This document shows positions 22,737 through 36,050 of a stretch of 64,000 bases of DNA, piece after piece; positions within the stretch are counted from its first letter, which is position 1; each line of letters opens with the position of its first letter. The stretch comes from Sabellastarte sp. h YS-2021 (lineage: Eukaryota; Annelida; Polychaeta; Sabellida; Sabellidae). The position numbers and the translations under genes are program-made. Under the pieces are notes generated by a model. That model ran no database searches, was not told the DNA's origin, and saw only the letters and a list, made by a program, of their open reading frames with translations. Location: positions 44,122,241 through 44,186,240 of the forward strand of contig OZ024939.1 of assembly GCA_964017235.1 (NCBI GenBank), read 5' to 3'.

Positions 22737-24892
22737 TACACAGACTACAGAAATGTACAGCCGCATCCTCTCATGGTTCCTTGTTAAGTTTACACATTTG
22801 TTTTAAGGGCTGCGTTACCCTCAAGGTTTTCCAGCCAGTTGGAATGCATTCTGTAAATCCATGATCTGCTGATCTGTTGTAACTGGTACATTATATCTTC
22901 CATGTTGGACAAAACAAAATACTTTTATACTTTGAATAATGATAAATACTCGGTCAGAGTTTTTTCCTTTTTTTTAAGGAGCAATTTCAAAAATATGAAG
23001 CATATACAATGTCTGAGCCCTTTTGTAAATATGTGGTCCTCGTAATCAGAGCTGAATACCTATCAGGGTGAGAAATGAGAAATTTGCCAGTAGACAGCAG
23101 AAAGCAGAATTGAGTGAAATTCAGCAATGGATTATGAATATGGTAGGTCTTATTAGAGGTCAGTCGCACAGTTTTACATAGTGTGATGTATTCCACATTA
23201 CTGTGGTGAATTTCACATACTGTCGTGTATTCCACATACTGCGGTGAATTTCACATACTGTGGTGTATTTCACATACTGTGATGTATTTCACATACTGTG
23301 GTGAATTTCACATATTGGTATATTTGACATACTGTGATGTATTTCACATACTGTGGTGAATTTCACATATTGGTATATTTGACATACTGTGATGTATTTC
23401 ACATACTGTGGTGAATTTCACATATTGGTATATTTGACATACTGTGGTGTATGTTACATAAACTTCTTGTGTATTGTTGTTAATTGCACATATAGTATAT
23501 CACATATTATGGTGAATTTCACGTACAGTATATCAGATCTTGTAGTGAATTTCACGTACAGTATATTGCATATTGTGAATTTGATGTACAGTATATCACA
23601 TCTTGTATTGAATTTCACATACAGTATATCACATATTGTGGTGTATTTCACATACAGTATATCAGATCTTATTGTGAATGTCACATACTGCAGTCAAGTC
23701 AACATTTCTCATTCTAGTAACATTATCAAAAGAAGACTTTGAACATTTTTACATTGACTATTAAATGAACAAGTTACTTCCAAAAAGACTATTTTCTTCA
23801 GCCCAGTTCAATCTTTGTTCATTTTATTTGTGTCATCATCTCTTTGTCTTAAGTTTTGAGATAGTTTAGGGGGTTTAGGTGTGACATTAAATTATTGTAT
23901 TATTCCGTGGACGGGATTTCTTGTATATACCAGACTTTTAAAAATGTGGTCATTTTTCATCATCCTATGAAACCCAGTAGTAGAGAATTGTACAACAGGG
24001 CATCTTAATTTGTTTGAAGTCAGTGAAAATACACTTCTGTTACACAAAATATTAATTTAGCAGAATATTGAATCTTTGTGGCAAAATTAAATTTTGCTTG
24101 AAGGTAGGACTTCTTTTCCTTATTGAGTTAAAAGTGAGTTACTTTAGCTGTTCATGTGAATCTTCTCAAATTTAAATTAAATTTTTCTTGAAATTGGACT
24201 TTTTTCCGTTATTAAGTAACTGTTACTGTGATTCTGCAGTCAGTAGTGTTGTGAATTGGTTGTGAAGGTGTAAGTAAACATACCACTTAGCAAAAGGACT
24301 TTTTGAAGTTGTATTTGTGACAAAGCTTTACAAGTGGTTACAACCTTAGGTTTGATATGCTCGTCATTGTATGAGACTGGTGAAGTCCATGTTTGAGCAT
24401 CGGTTTTTCAACATCTTTGATCATTGAATACCTACTGATATGTTTGTGTGACACCTGTTATTGCTGTGACTTAGTTATGTTGAGAGATGTGTATGTACGT
24501 GTTAGTAATGTTATGTTTGAACAGAGGTGACTGTTTTGGGCAGAATCGGAGTCAATGCTGGTATTTAATTGGTGTTTCTTACTGTTGGGCATTTTTTCAC
24601 ATGACACACCTGCGAAAAACCAACACTTTGTAGTAAAATCCTCAAAAGTTGTAAATAAGCAACTACGCTTCATCTGAGATTTGATATGGATGCCTTCTGA
24701 TTGCTGATTGAATTATTGTGGGGAATCTGCAGAAATCTCCAAATGTACCAACTTCCAAGAGTTTAATAACATATTGTACGAAGCCGGAATGAATTGAACA
24801 GAATGTCTTGAGGTTTGCTGGTTGAATGTATAAAAGAGTGACCAACAGTGCAGCAATCAAATACAGCAGATGTAAACAGACCATACAATAAA
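22737..24892 (+). other. Probable GRASP 3' UTR
   Basis: No coding signal. The first well-placed poly(A) signal I see is AATAAA at 24887-24892; a further one lies near 25303. The true end is not determinable by eye. The stretch contains the short-period repeat block at 23166-23692. Confidence 0.4.
23166..23692. repeat. Short-period degenerate repeat (TTTCACATACTGTG type)
   Basis: The left half repeats about every 19-20 bp (GGTGAATTTCACATACTGT, with GTGTATTT and GATGTATTT variants). The right half has a longer period near 37 bp with CAGTATATCACATATTGTGG. Both halves share GTGAATTTCAC. ORFs of 76-117 codons over it are period artefacts. Confidence 0.8.
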
Positions 24893-25372
24893 ACCATGTG
24901 TCAGTAGTTGATGTGTAACTCCCATCAAATGGCAGTTGTTATTCAGTTCATTATTTATTTCCGTCTCTGAGGGAATGAAATACTTGTGTACTTATTTTCA
25001 CTTGTGTATAAATTATTGTTCACAATTGTTTTAAAGTACACTTTTACTGAGGACTATGATAATCTATCTTGTGTGTACCATATTTTCATGAAATATGGCA
25101 GAGCCATTTATTGTTATTAAAACATAAGGATAAACCACTGCTTTCATTTGTGATCAAAGTATTCTTAAACTGGGCAGTAAGTTGAATATGGGCAATATTT
25201 TGTAAACTTACGGTAGACAAGGTCTGATATATTCAAAGGTGTCTTCAGATGTGTTTCATTGGTTGCTCAAAATATTTTGAGAAAGATATTTTTGTGAACA
25301 ATAAAATGTCTAAAAGCTGTTCTTGTTTTTTGGAATTCATTGTTGAAACCTGCATTTAAATAGCCATTAATT

Positions 25373-26112
25373 GTATCCAATGGAGGAATCCGGTGGATAC
25401 TTTGGTTTAGCGTTCGCTATGCCGCCGCCACGCATAGAGAGATTTTCAGCTTTAATGCTCTCAGAGGAAAACTAAACCAGCTAGGTTCACCAAATTTGCA
25501 GGATATCTTCATTGGGGCGTAAGCTTCTCTGGGACTGAAATTAGCCTCATTTTGAAAAACAAGATGGCCGCTGTACGCATTTCTTTGAAAATTATCTACC
25601 TTTTTCTACTGGCTGGTTCTCATAGGTAGAAGGTTGAATCTCATCATAGGTGATATGTATAAAAGAAATACATGTCCTCTACGACCTTGCAGACATTTGA
25701 CCTTAACTCTTAATTCAAGGTCATACACTGAGTGCAAAAGTACCCCACATAGCGGATAGCGGACTTTAAAAGTGCCCATATCTTTCTTATTATTAGTCCT
25801 AGAGGTTTGCAATGTCAAACTAACTTATAGGAAATCATGGGCTGGGAATCTTCTGATGCGGTCAGATTTGACCTTAGACCCCTCCTTCAAGGTCAAACGA
25901 GGATACCAAAACTTAAAAGTGCTTATAACTTGCTTATTATTGGTCCTAGAGGTTTGCAATGTGAAACCAACTTATAGGAAATCATGGGCTGGAAATCTTT
26001 TGACGTGTTCATATTTGACCTTGGGGCCCCTCCTTCAAGGTCAAACGATGGTTCACTCGCTTTTGTGAGTTGTCTTTCCGGTGGATACAAAACGGTTTTC
26101 TGATGCGTAGGT
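25373..26112. mobile_element. Element family P, copy 1 (hairpin-ended, internal tandem repeats)
   Basis: Begins GTATCCAATGGAGGAATCCG followed by GTGGATAC, a self-complementary end. It finishes CCGGTGGATACAAAACGG and TTTTCTGATGCGTAGG. Inside are two copies of a roughly 125-bp unit (GTCCTAGAGGTTTGCAATGT, AGGAAATCATGGGCTGG, CTCCTTCAAGGTCAAACGA). An inverted second copy is at 36308-37184. The short tandem core is like the pearl-type elements known from bivalves; that link is inferred. Confidence 0.7.
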
Positions 26113-28577
26113 CTAGTTTCTATTAAACCACAAAGATTTTATCACACATCCCGTATCAGCGTAAGCATAAGAGCTTTGTGAATATTTGGACCTTTGGTGT
26201 TTCTTACTTACAAAATGATCCTATTTATCTTCTGTATAACATACTCTGGCTTTATGACTGGTGTGGGTACAAGATTTGTATTCTTTTTCTTTTAGTTTTT
26301 GCTCTTTATTTATTGGCGACTGGTTGCCTGATCAAGATGGGCTTTTTTTTACTAAAATATTGACCCAAGTCTTGTACTGATTTGTTTTTTTCCATTTTAT
26401 CAAAGATTTGTATGAATGTCTTAAAATGACCATCTCTTTGGGGGGATTTTTTTTTTCTGTAATTTTTTTGCATAATCTTTTTTTTCTCGAGTTTTCTTCA
26501 GCCAATCTTTATTACCAAGTTGACTCCCACCAAACACTTTCAATAAAAATGTTCAGTGACCAAGTATTGAAACAAGTCGTACACTGCTAAGATATCCCAG
26601 TAAATTTTAGTGGTTTTTTTTCAACCTGCATCTTGTATATCAAACGGATGTCACAAAGTTTCTGAAAAACATAAAATTGTCACTTATGTTTTGGACGGTA
26701 ATCTGTAGCACTTAAGTACTTTGTAATGTTTTTTTTTTCAGTTTTGCTTAGAAACGAAGTCCCTGAGATATTTCCCCCCTCCCCACCATTTTCTTTTTGT
26801 CAAAATGCAAAATCCTAAGGATTTATTGCAAAAATTACGGTATATATATTTCCACTTTTCCTTTCAAGACCCTAGCTCGACATGATGGACATATTAAACC
26901 AAGGAAAACAGTGCTGTATCATTGTTAACCATCCACCTATGGTTTCAAACCAACAGCATAAATGTACAAGGTGAACTGGACAGTGCTAAATATTACTTTA
27001 TTGTGTTTCCTCCTTGTTAAATGAAGAAGTTCAAATGAAATCTTTACAAATTTATAAAGGAAAATTTCCTGGTATTCAATAGTCTAAAAGTGAATCTGCC
27101 AAAATCTGGTTCTGTGTAAAAGGGTTCCATTTCATTAGGCACTGCACATTGCTATTTAAAAGGCTTGAAATCCATTTGTCTTTTGTGATAAACATGTCCA
27201 ATGCGATTTTGAGTTAAACTGTTAAAAAATAACTTATTAATTTTGTTTTGTCAATGCGATTTTGAGTTAAACTGTTAAAAACTTATTAATTTTGTTTTGT
27301 TAATGGATCAGAAAAATTTATTATTACACAGTACATATCTTACTAAAAAGCTTTCTATTTTCTTTACAAGTCAGACATTTTCAGAAAGAAAAAAATTACA
27401 AAAGACTTAAAAGGAGAAATATCTGGTCTTCTGAGAGCCTTTTTTCTTTAAAGTGGAATCTTTAATCTCTTAAAATTCAACTTAAATAGCATTCAAGTTG
27501 TCCATTTTCTTGTGAACTTGTATACTGTGTATTTAATCTTACAGTTGATATACATATCCCTTGCTGTTTGAACAATGGAGAGTCATCTCCAACCTATTTT
27601 TGAGATGTAAAAAAACTGAAGATGTTGAATGCCCCAGGATTCAGAAATATTGCCCGTGTCAGAAATCTTCAGTGGTTCAAATTACTACCTTTGAGTGAAA
27701 AAGCTGGATTTGCAAAACCCTGTTCTGCCAGTGAATTTTGTCACCTTCCATGGAAACACTCGAGGACAAGTAATATTGAATTTTTCACAAATGAAACAAC
27801 CGAGTACATCACTAACATAATTGTATAATGAGCATTAACATAAAAGTTTTAATAGTTATCGTAAAAGGCAGGGGAGAATAGACTCTGCAGAAACATAGAA
27901 CTAGTTGAAGTCAAACCAATTTTAGGTCCTAACATGAGTAAATCCAATATTTTTACATTTGTACAAGTGGATTTTTAAGGGAGAAACAGGTCCTGCTTAT
28001 ACTGGAGGTTTTAGTTTTACCGAGTCTAGGGGAAGTAACGGTGTATAAATGCCTGGGAAATATTTCTGAATATGGTGGTAAATGTGTTGGTTGCTGTAAA
28101 ATATGAGGTACAGAAAAACTAAGCTTATAAGTGATCTGAAGATTGTTGACAGATTTGATGTAAAATATTTTGTACAGAAAAGTGTTCTCAGCTATTGTCA
28201 AAAAGCAAAAATAAAATAAATCTTATACATTTAAATTCTGAGTTTTCTTTCAAAACAATCCATTCAATTTATTTTAGAGGTTTTGACACATTAGCCAAGA
28301 ATCCTGCACCATTATATCACAATTGTTAAACCCATCAAAATGAATTTCAAGCCATCCAAAATATTCCCGCGACTACAACTTTCTGATATCAAGATAAATT
28401 TCTAGAAAAGGGCTTCAAAGCAAGAAAGCATGTTATTTCGATCAGAGGGGGCAACTGAATTGCATTGTTGGATATTATGAACTAAATTTAAATATCGAGC
28501 AGTTGCTACTGTTACATTAAATTGTACATAAAATGCCAGACTCTGACTTTTGATTAAAATTGGAAATAAAGGTTACC
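26113..28577. other. Intergenic stretch, no gene seen
   Basis: AT-rich. The only structure I see is a local direct duplication at about 27199-27302: two roughly 52-bp copies containing CAATGCGATTTTGAGTTAAA then ACTTATTAATTTTGTTTTGT. Short ORFs here (for example 27622-27828) show no recognisable domain. Confidence 0.6.
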
Positions 28578-29875
28578 ATACAGGGTATTGACTGCCAGCA
28601 GATAACCATACAGGGCATTGAGTGCTAGCTGGCAACCATCAAGGACATTGCTAGCAGACAACCATACAATACATTGACTGCAACCATAAAGGACATTGCC
28701 AGAAGACAACCATACAGGACATTGCTAGGAGATAACCATACAGGGCATTCACTGCTTGTAGACAACCACACGGGGCATTGGGTGCCACCAGACAACCATA
28801 CAGGACATTGACTGCCACCAGACAACCATACAGGACATTGACTGCCACCAGACAACCATACAGGACATTGACTGCTAGCAGACAACCTTGCAGGGCATTG
28901 ACTGCTAACAGACAACCATACAGGACATTGACTGCCACCAGACAACCATACAGGACATTGACTGCCACCAGACAACCATACAGGACATTGACTGCCACCA
29001 GACAACCATACAGGACATTGACTGCTAGCAGACAACCTTGCAGGGCATTGACTGCTAACAGACAACCATACAGGACACTGACTGCTAGCAGACAACCATG
29101 CAGGACACTGACTGCTAGCAGACAACCATGCAGGACACTGACTGCTAGCAGACAACCATGCAGGACACTGACTGCTAGCAGACAACCATGCAGGACATTG
29201 ACTGCCAGCAGACAACCATACAGGACAAAGACTGCTAGCAGACAACCATGCAGGACACTGACTGCCAGCAGACAACCATACAGGACACTGACTGCCAGCA
29301 GACAACCATGCAGGACACTGACTGCCAGCAGACAACCATGCAGGACACTGACTGCTAGCAGACAACCATGCAGGACACTGACTGCTAGCAGACAACCATA
29401 CAGGACACTGACTGCTAGCAGACAACCATACAGGACATTGACTGCTAGCAGACAACCATGCAGGACATTGACTGCCAGCAGACAACCATGCAGGACACTG
29501 ACTGCTAGCAGACAATCATACGGGACATTGACTGCTAACAGACAATCATACAGGACATTGACTGCTAGCAGACAATCATACAGGACATTGACTGCCAGCA
29601 GACAACCATGCAGGACATTGACTGCCAGCAGACAACCATACAGGACATTGACTGCTAGCAGACAACCATACAGGACATTGACTGCTAGCAGACAACCATG
29701 CAGGGCATTGACTGCCAGCAGACAACCATGCAGGACACTGACTGCTAGCAGACAACCATGCAGGACATTGACTGCTAGCAGACAACCATACAGGACACTG
29801 ACTGCCAGCAGACAATCATACAGGACATTGACTTTCAGGAGATAATCATACAGGACATTGACTTCCAACAGACAG
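28578..29875. repeat. 30-bp minisatellite, about 43 copies
   Basis: The unit is CAGGACATTGACTGCTAGCA plus GACAACCATA. Variants are GCCAGCA, GCCACCA, GCTAACA, ACACTGAC and CAACCATG. The left 160 bp is degenerate. Because 30 is divisible by three, long frames are open on both strands (up to 405 codons); they are not called as genes. There are no spacers, so this is not a CRISPR-like array. Confidence 0.95.
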
Positions 29876-32800
29876 ATGAGGTTACAAATGGATTAATATC
29901 CACTAAACACTGTTATGTAGGTCTGTAAATGAAATATTTTATTGTGAACAAAAAAAGTGGTGCTGCAGTTTAAACAGGTTTACATTAGAAATGTAACAAA
30001 AAAAATGTGCAATTTAGCTAGCACTTAATGTGTCATCAATTTGACCCATTTATAAGGTTATGACATGTATATTCACAAATATTCTTTCTCTATGATATAA
30101 CCTCATCCCCAGAAACTAAAAATTAGAAAAAGTCTCCTTTCTATTGAAATTCTGAAGAATCTGTGAGAATAAATCTGACCCAAAAAGTAAATAGCACTAT
30201 GTAGAACCAAATTTTGACGGAAGATTCATGTTTAAAGATTCAGTCTATAGCTGTGACACAATGATTTTTCAAAAAACCCTTGTTCATTTAAATGACATCT
30301 AGTGTCTAACTGGATGTTTTTCACCAGCCATTTACTTCAACCTGATGTTTTTTTTCTGAACTCAATGATCTTTTGAAAAAATGTAGGATATAACTGAAGG
30401 TCTATGTGGCAAAAAGATATTTTAGTTTTCAAATTAAAGATTTTGGATGTATTAATTCAGTATACAACTGTATTACATTCACAAATATGGAGAAACAGAA
30501 GCTCAGAAAATCACAGGGGCTCTCCTGCATTCAGATTGTTATAAATTCACAAAACCTGTGTTAACTTTATATCTACAAAATTCTCTAAGTCAGTAAATCA
30601 TAAAACATAGTGGGTTATACAAAATCAAACATGTCATTCGATAAACCAGGAAGTACCATAAATGTAAATTATAAATAGTTCCTGATCAATAACGCTTTAT
30701 TCTTCTGACTTACTTGGATATACATACAAAGTTCCCAATAAAATACATATTTGGTGTGATCTGCTTACCACAAAATCGTATTATATAACTGCTAACTCTG
30801 TGGAATATATTCCACCCTATCGGTGACCTGTATGATTCTAATTCTACATATACTAATTATTCCTATAGGATCTCTAGTTTAAACGTAGCAAAAATTATAG
30901 ACACCAGAGTTACGTGGTATTGGTCTGTTAAGAAATACCATGTGCCTAAACCAAAAAAAAAAAAAGATTATGCGATCATAACTTGGCAATTTGACATAGC
31001 TTAAAAAGTTGGAAAAACAAAGTCTGTATTTGCTTGATGTTCTCAGGCGTGAGTTTCTATTGACAAACTAATCATTACCTTCAACACAGTAAGCATATGC
31101 AGGCCAAACTCTATTATCTGGGAGAGAAAGACTGTGGTTCTGAAAACAATAAAGTCCAATTTGGAAGACTGGAAATGAGGCAGTAAAATTAAACAAACTG
31201 TTTACAGATTCTGGATAATAGAGCATTCACTGTATATAATTTCAAATGCCAAATATCCAGTTATAAAATTTTAATGAGAAATATTCCTTGATTAACGACC
31301 ATGGGAGTGCTACAATTTAACAGGAAACAGTCCTAATTGAGATAATTCTGCTGTTATGGCCATTCTGATTGCTTACTCTTTACTCCATAATGAATACATA
31401 TACATTATATGTGTATATCATGTTAACTGCCAATTCATGGCACATACTCATCACAATATAATGCATTTGTGTTTTTACTTTTGGTGCCACTTAATTTCAT
31501 ATGTCAAATTATTTACCCCACAATGCAAAAATTTCTTTAGTTCATGTCAGTACTGATTTACAGCACATGCCAAATTACCAAGGAATGCTCTAGTTCTAAT
31601 TATCTCTGTCCATTGCTTTTCTAAACTACACAAAAAATATATATATGCAAAGAAAAACATGTTAAATATGTGTACAATTGTAACAATCTGACTACACCAT
31701 ACATTCTGATACATTCAAGTGTTTTTAATCCCCTGAAAAATTTTGACTGTAAAAATATACCCTGTATGTACATCACAAAACACACAATAAAACATCCCTT
31801 TATGCACTGACTATTTCACACAAATTCAAGTGTTCCGATCTGAAAGAGCCTTTCATGCTGAATACCCTGTGTTTTCCCCAAAACTTCAATTTCATTTAAT
31901 GAAATGTAACTGTAATACATTAAAACTCTTTCTTTTATAACCATTCAGTTTTTGTGCACACTTTATTGTTCATTTGACAAAGTAGAAACATTAAAGAAAC
32001 ATCACACAATGTCATTACATATCACTGTGCAGTATTTCCTAATATCAAGGCAATTATCCTACAGACTGACCAATATCACCATGGCAACCTTTACATGTAG
32101 TATTGTACAAAAAGTGGGTTTATGGCATTAATACTAAGTTATATTTTCAAAAAAATAATAATATTCATTATTTCTATGTAACAAATCTAGATAAGAAATC
32201 AGTAGGTTCACCAGAGATTTATATTAGAATAATCACAAAGTCACATGACTCATTTAATCAATCACAAGTCATAGAACTGTTCCAATCACAAGTCAATGTC
32301 ACAAGTCTTCATCAGAAGTCACATGACCATTTCTGTGGCTTTCGTCATCACAAACCATGTGATTGACTTAATCACAAGTCACATGACTGTCTTTATCAAT
32401 CACATTATACAATGACTATTTAAAACTAACCAATCACAATAGACTTAGTATTATATAACAGATTATACCTACAGATTATACTCCAAATTAAATATGAATA
32501 CAATTAAGAGTATTTTCCCTTCAGAGCAAATGTCCATTCACCTAAAATAACACATAAAACAGGGGATTCTTAATCCCATCACTTTAACTATATAACTACA
32601 GAGTAAAATGTAAAAACATCGTGTATATGTAATTTTCAAGTGATTTTCTTAAAAAATATGATACTTTCTGAAATATGTGCTTTTGTAAAAATGGCTTGTA
32701 TAATATTGTGAGGTTAAAATATTCTTAATTTACTAATATACAAAATAAGTTATTCATGGACAGAGAAAAGTTAAGTTTAACTGAACTAGTTTCGCACTTG

Positions 32801-32926
32801 AATAACATAGCAAAAAATGGTCCCAATACAAAGAGTGCCTGAGTTTATAATATCACTGTATTGAACACATATTTTCACAAAATTGGTTTGAAGCAGATGA
32901 TCTGTCACCACAATTACTGGTCATCA
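29876..32926. other. Intergenic stretch, no gene seen
   Basis: AT-rich DNA without a supported exon. Two local structures: a possible inverted pair TCTATTATCTGG / CTGGATAATAGA at 31108-31225, and a cluster of AATCACAAGTCACATGAC-like repeats at about 32230-32400. Confidence 0.6.
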
Positions 32927-33600
32927 GGGGCCTCAGTCATGAAAGGTTCCGAGAGCAAATTCTGTCTCATGTTTTGGTCTTAAGTCTGAGACTATTTTTG
33001 GACTTAAACTAGTTGGCTCTTCACAATACAACTGAGACCAAATTTAGTCCCAAATTCTAGACTTTTACAGTGCCTAATCTTTGCCCAAGGCAGACTCTAA
33101 GCAAAACACCAGAAACCAGTTCAATAATTTAATGTCTATGGCTGTTCCATAGACATAGTCTGGTCGATGTTATGAAGATGCTGGGTTGTTTATGGGCTAA
33201 GGTGAGAAAGCCTTTTTGAAGAGATCTGATCTTAGCTTTTTAGGTGGATTCAAGAGCATTTTACATTGAAAAACCTTTCTAACAGAGTTTACTGATTGTA
33301 TAGCAATATAGAAGATCGTGTGACAAATTAATGCCAAAAGTAATAGACAACATTTGGTAATTTAAAATTTCATTAGATGTTATCAAATTTGTTGTGAACG
33401 CTTTATACTTTGAAGAATGTTAGACCCCTGACCATGTTTATAGTTTTTTTGTCACAGCAAAAAATAAGAGACTTGTCTTGGCTTGGTCTCAGTTGAGAAT
33501 CTGTTTGAACAGAAAGTTGACACTTGGTCTCAACTCTTATCAAATCTCAAATGTGACACAATTTTGTCTAGCACTGAAGGCCACTTTGTTAATATTGGAT
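32927..33600. mobile_element. Decayed foldback element, family F
   Basis: Starts GGGGCCTCAGTCATGAAAGG, like the end at 1956. It also shares GTCTCAGTTGAGA and a CTCAACTCTTATCAAATCTC segment with that family. The right end is not clear. Confidence 0.4.
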
Positions 33601-34231
33601 CAGTTACAGGACTGTTCGGATGACAGAAAGAATTGATCTATTAATTCCTGAGAGAAATATTATATATAAAAAAACACAAAAAAAACTGGCTGACATCAAA
33701 CCGCACAAAATGCAACAGTATTTGGTGTAAAAGAACATCCGGGATGCTTATAAATAACACAGGAAAACACTGTACGGTCAACATTACTGTAAACCAATAA
33801 AATTCTGCTCCTTTTCAATAAACTCACACATCCTTCTGAAATACACTTATTATTAAAGTCAGTTTATTCAGGGCACAGAATTTCAGTGATACAGTAAAAC
33901 AGCATAAGGATGACAACAGAATATGAATATGGCCTCCAGATAAAATTAAACAAAACAGATTTAAAAGTTCAAACTACATGCAGCGTTATATTACAGTGCG
34001 ATATGTCTGTAAATGATACCCTGTGTTAATTCTAACAGTGATCCTCGCATCGCAATCTCACTCTGCAAAAGTTCAAAAGTATGTATGCGTACTCACTTCA
34101 AAAACTTCAAGTAATTTTACAACTAAATCTTTTCAAGTATGTTTGTAAAGCCCTGTGGCTTTGTTACTATATATAGAATATATGAATGCTAAGTAGAAAC
34201 TCTCTTAACGAGATTACTCCAGTAGAAATAA

Positions 34232-34563
34232 ATATATTCACTAACATTCTTATTTGTAGAATTTCTTATTCTTAGAATTTTTTAACAAAAAAACAACCAT
34301 TTTCTAAGAAAACTTTTTAGAAAAAGAAATACTTGTTGGAATGAGAATTTCATGGGAAGAGTATGATAACTTTGCAGAAAACAGATCACATTGATATTTT
34401 AGTCAAAGGGGTATTTTGTAGAAAATAATGTGCTGCAAATACATTTTCTTGGAAATTTTAAGAAATTCTTATACTTACAAATTTTCCTCATTCTGAGAAT
34501 TTTTTTCAAAGAAAACCACATTATTCTTAGAAAAATCTTATTCTAAGAATGTTAGTGAATATA
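34232..34563. mobile_element. Foldback/MITE element with TTCACTAACATTCTTA ends
   Basis: The left end ATATATTCACTAACATTCTT and right end AAGAATGTTAGTGAATATA are inverted repeats. Further AT-rich complementary segments (TTCTTAGAAT and its complement) continue inward, so most of the 330 bp can fold back. Non-coding. Confidence 0.65.
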
Positions 34564-34678
34564 ATCCCTGGAGCCATATCAGTAAAGGCTAAATCTCATG
34601 GCCAAGTTGCCCTATATCTGTACACAAAAGTTAAGCATAACACTTGGCTTAAGACTTTTGGAGAATAAGGACCCCTTG

Positions 34679-35037
34679 GACCGGTTTCACAAAGGGTCTT
34701 GGACTTAGCCTGGACTTGGGCTAAGTCAGGGACTTAAATATGAGCCTTAGCTAAGTCTGGGGACTTACATGGATTTCACAAAGGGTGAGTCAGCTAAGAC
34801 CAAGCTTATTTAATAGTCAGTGATTTTTCGAGGTCACGTAACCCTTTATGTCATGTGACAGTGGCCATATTTAAGTCCTGTCTACAAAAGTTAAGCCCAC
34901 TCCCAGGCAGACTTATCCAAAATGTCGACTTAGCAGCTTTGTAAAGCTTTCTAAGACCACAAACTGAGCTTGAGTTTAAGACAAAAGACGTAACTTTTAG
35001 TCGAAGTGCGGGCTAAGTCCTTTTGTGAAACCGGCCC
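34679..35037. mobile_element. Foldback element family F
   Basis: The ends are GACCGGTTTCACAAAGGGTC and TCCTTTTGTGAAACCGGCCC. The middle TCATGTGACAGTGGCCATAT and CTACAAAAGTTAAGCCCACT aligns with 2090-2340 of the doubled copy. Non-coding. Confidence 0.7.
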
Positions 35038-35949
35038 AAGGTTCTTAAAATCAGTTTCTATTAAAATGTATTCTGTTCGCTGGAAGTTTTCATTTTGCAA
35101 AAGTATTTTTCAGTTCTGTTGAGAAACTGAGACTCATCTGTACAGAATTTAATTTTATCTCCAAATTAAAAGTCAGGTTTCACAATCGTAACAGAGTGTT
35201 TTTTGTAATTACTAGTTGTAACTTACTCATTTATTCTTTAACTGATGTCACTGAATGAAAATTAAATTTGACCGATAAAGGCCTGCTTTCAGTACAATGT
35301 ACACCTGCAAGAAGAAGCCTTTTATAGTCTGATTTGTATGCAGAATTAACAATTGAAAAAAAAATCTTCTAAGAGCAAGAGCCTGTGTAATAAACAAATA
35401 TTAAATAAACATAAACACACTGTCTGACCTCACTTGTATAATTCAAATAGGACTCAATGTCCCTTTTACTGAAGATTAAACCTGTTGTAATGTTTTATGA
35501 TAATATTGTGTTAAAATGATATTTCTGTTGAAGTTTTATTGAAATTAAACTATGTATTTTTTTATTTTAGTTAAATTTCAATAAAACTACGGTGTGTATT
35601 TTTACTTTAGTTAATGAACCTTGTACAAAGGTGCACACGAATTAACAAGACAATAGTAAAATATTAAAAACAATGTAAAATATGTATTATTAACATGCAC
35701 ATATAGTGTAATTAAATTTTTTATGCAGAAAAGTAACACAGAGAATTTCTGGTATTCTAGTATTTTCAATGTGAAAGTAGACGTACTACATCAATCGTTT
35801 CTCCATTTTTCCTGTGAAAACTTGTTAAATTTATGTCTTTGGTGGCCATATTCCAACAATGCCCATCAACTGGTGCTGGTACATTATGCAAAGTGACAAT
35901 GGGCCTTCGTTCCGTGGTCTTTACAATCTGTGATTCTGTTCGGTCTTCT
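35038..35949 (-). other. Probable RAR 3' UTR region
   Basis: Directly downstream of the RAR stop on the minus strand. AT-rich with several TTTATT (AATAAA on the minus strand) candidates, for example around 35535 and 35560. The processing site cannot be fixed. Confidence 0.35.
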
Positions 35950-36050
35950 TTACAGTATGCTGATGTTTTCTGCCCTGTCCAACATTTCCAGCAGCAAAGC
36001 CTGAATCTGAACATTCCTGTCCCGGTGTAACCCCAGAATCACCTCCGCAC
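35950..36050 (-). CDS. RAR: RAR exon 9 (AF-2 helix and stop)
   Basis: Acceptor CTTTTCAG, stop TAA at 35952-35950. Encodes residues 739-770, including [20 protein letters not shown]. The core LLLEML fits the AF-2 consensus with the key Glu (E759). There is almost no F domain after it, unlike vertebrate RARs. Confidence 0.93.

Noticed and set aside
27622-27828. 68-codon frame beginning MLNAPGFRN
   Set aside because: Looks protein-like, but no domain, no splice partners in phase, and no conserved pattern recognised.
28625-29868. Frames of 296, 355 and 405 codons over the 30-bp repeat
   Set aside because: Three overlapping long frames on both strands are expected from a 30-bp period without stop codons; no other coding evidence.
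28578-29875. CRISPR-like array
   Set aside because: The units abut without unique spacers, and the genome is eukaryotic.
32103-32366. 87-codon plus-strand frame
   Set aside because: Its second half overlies the AATCACAAGTCACATGAC repeat cluster; residues are a translation of that repeat.
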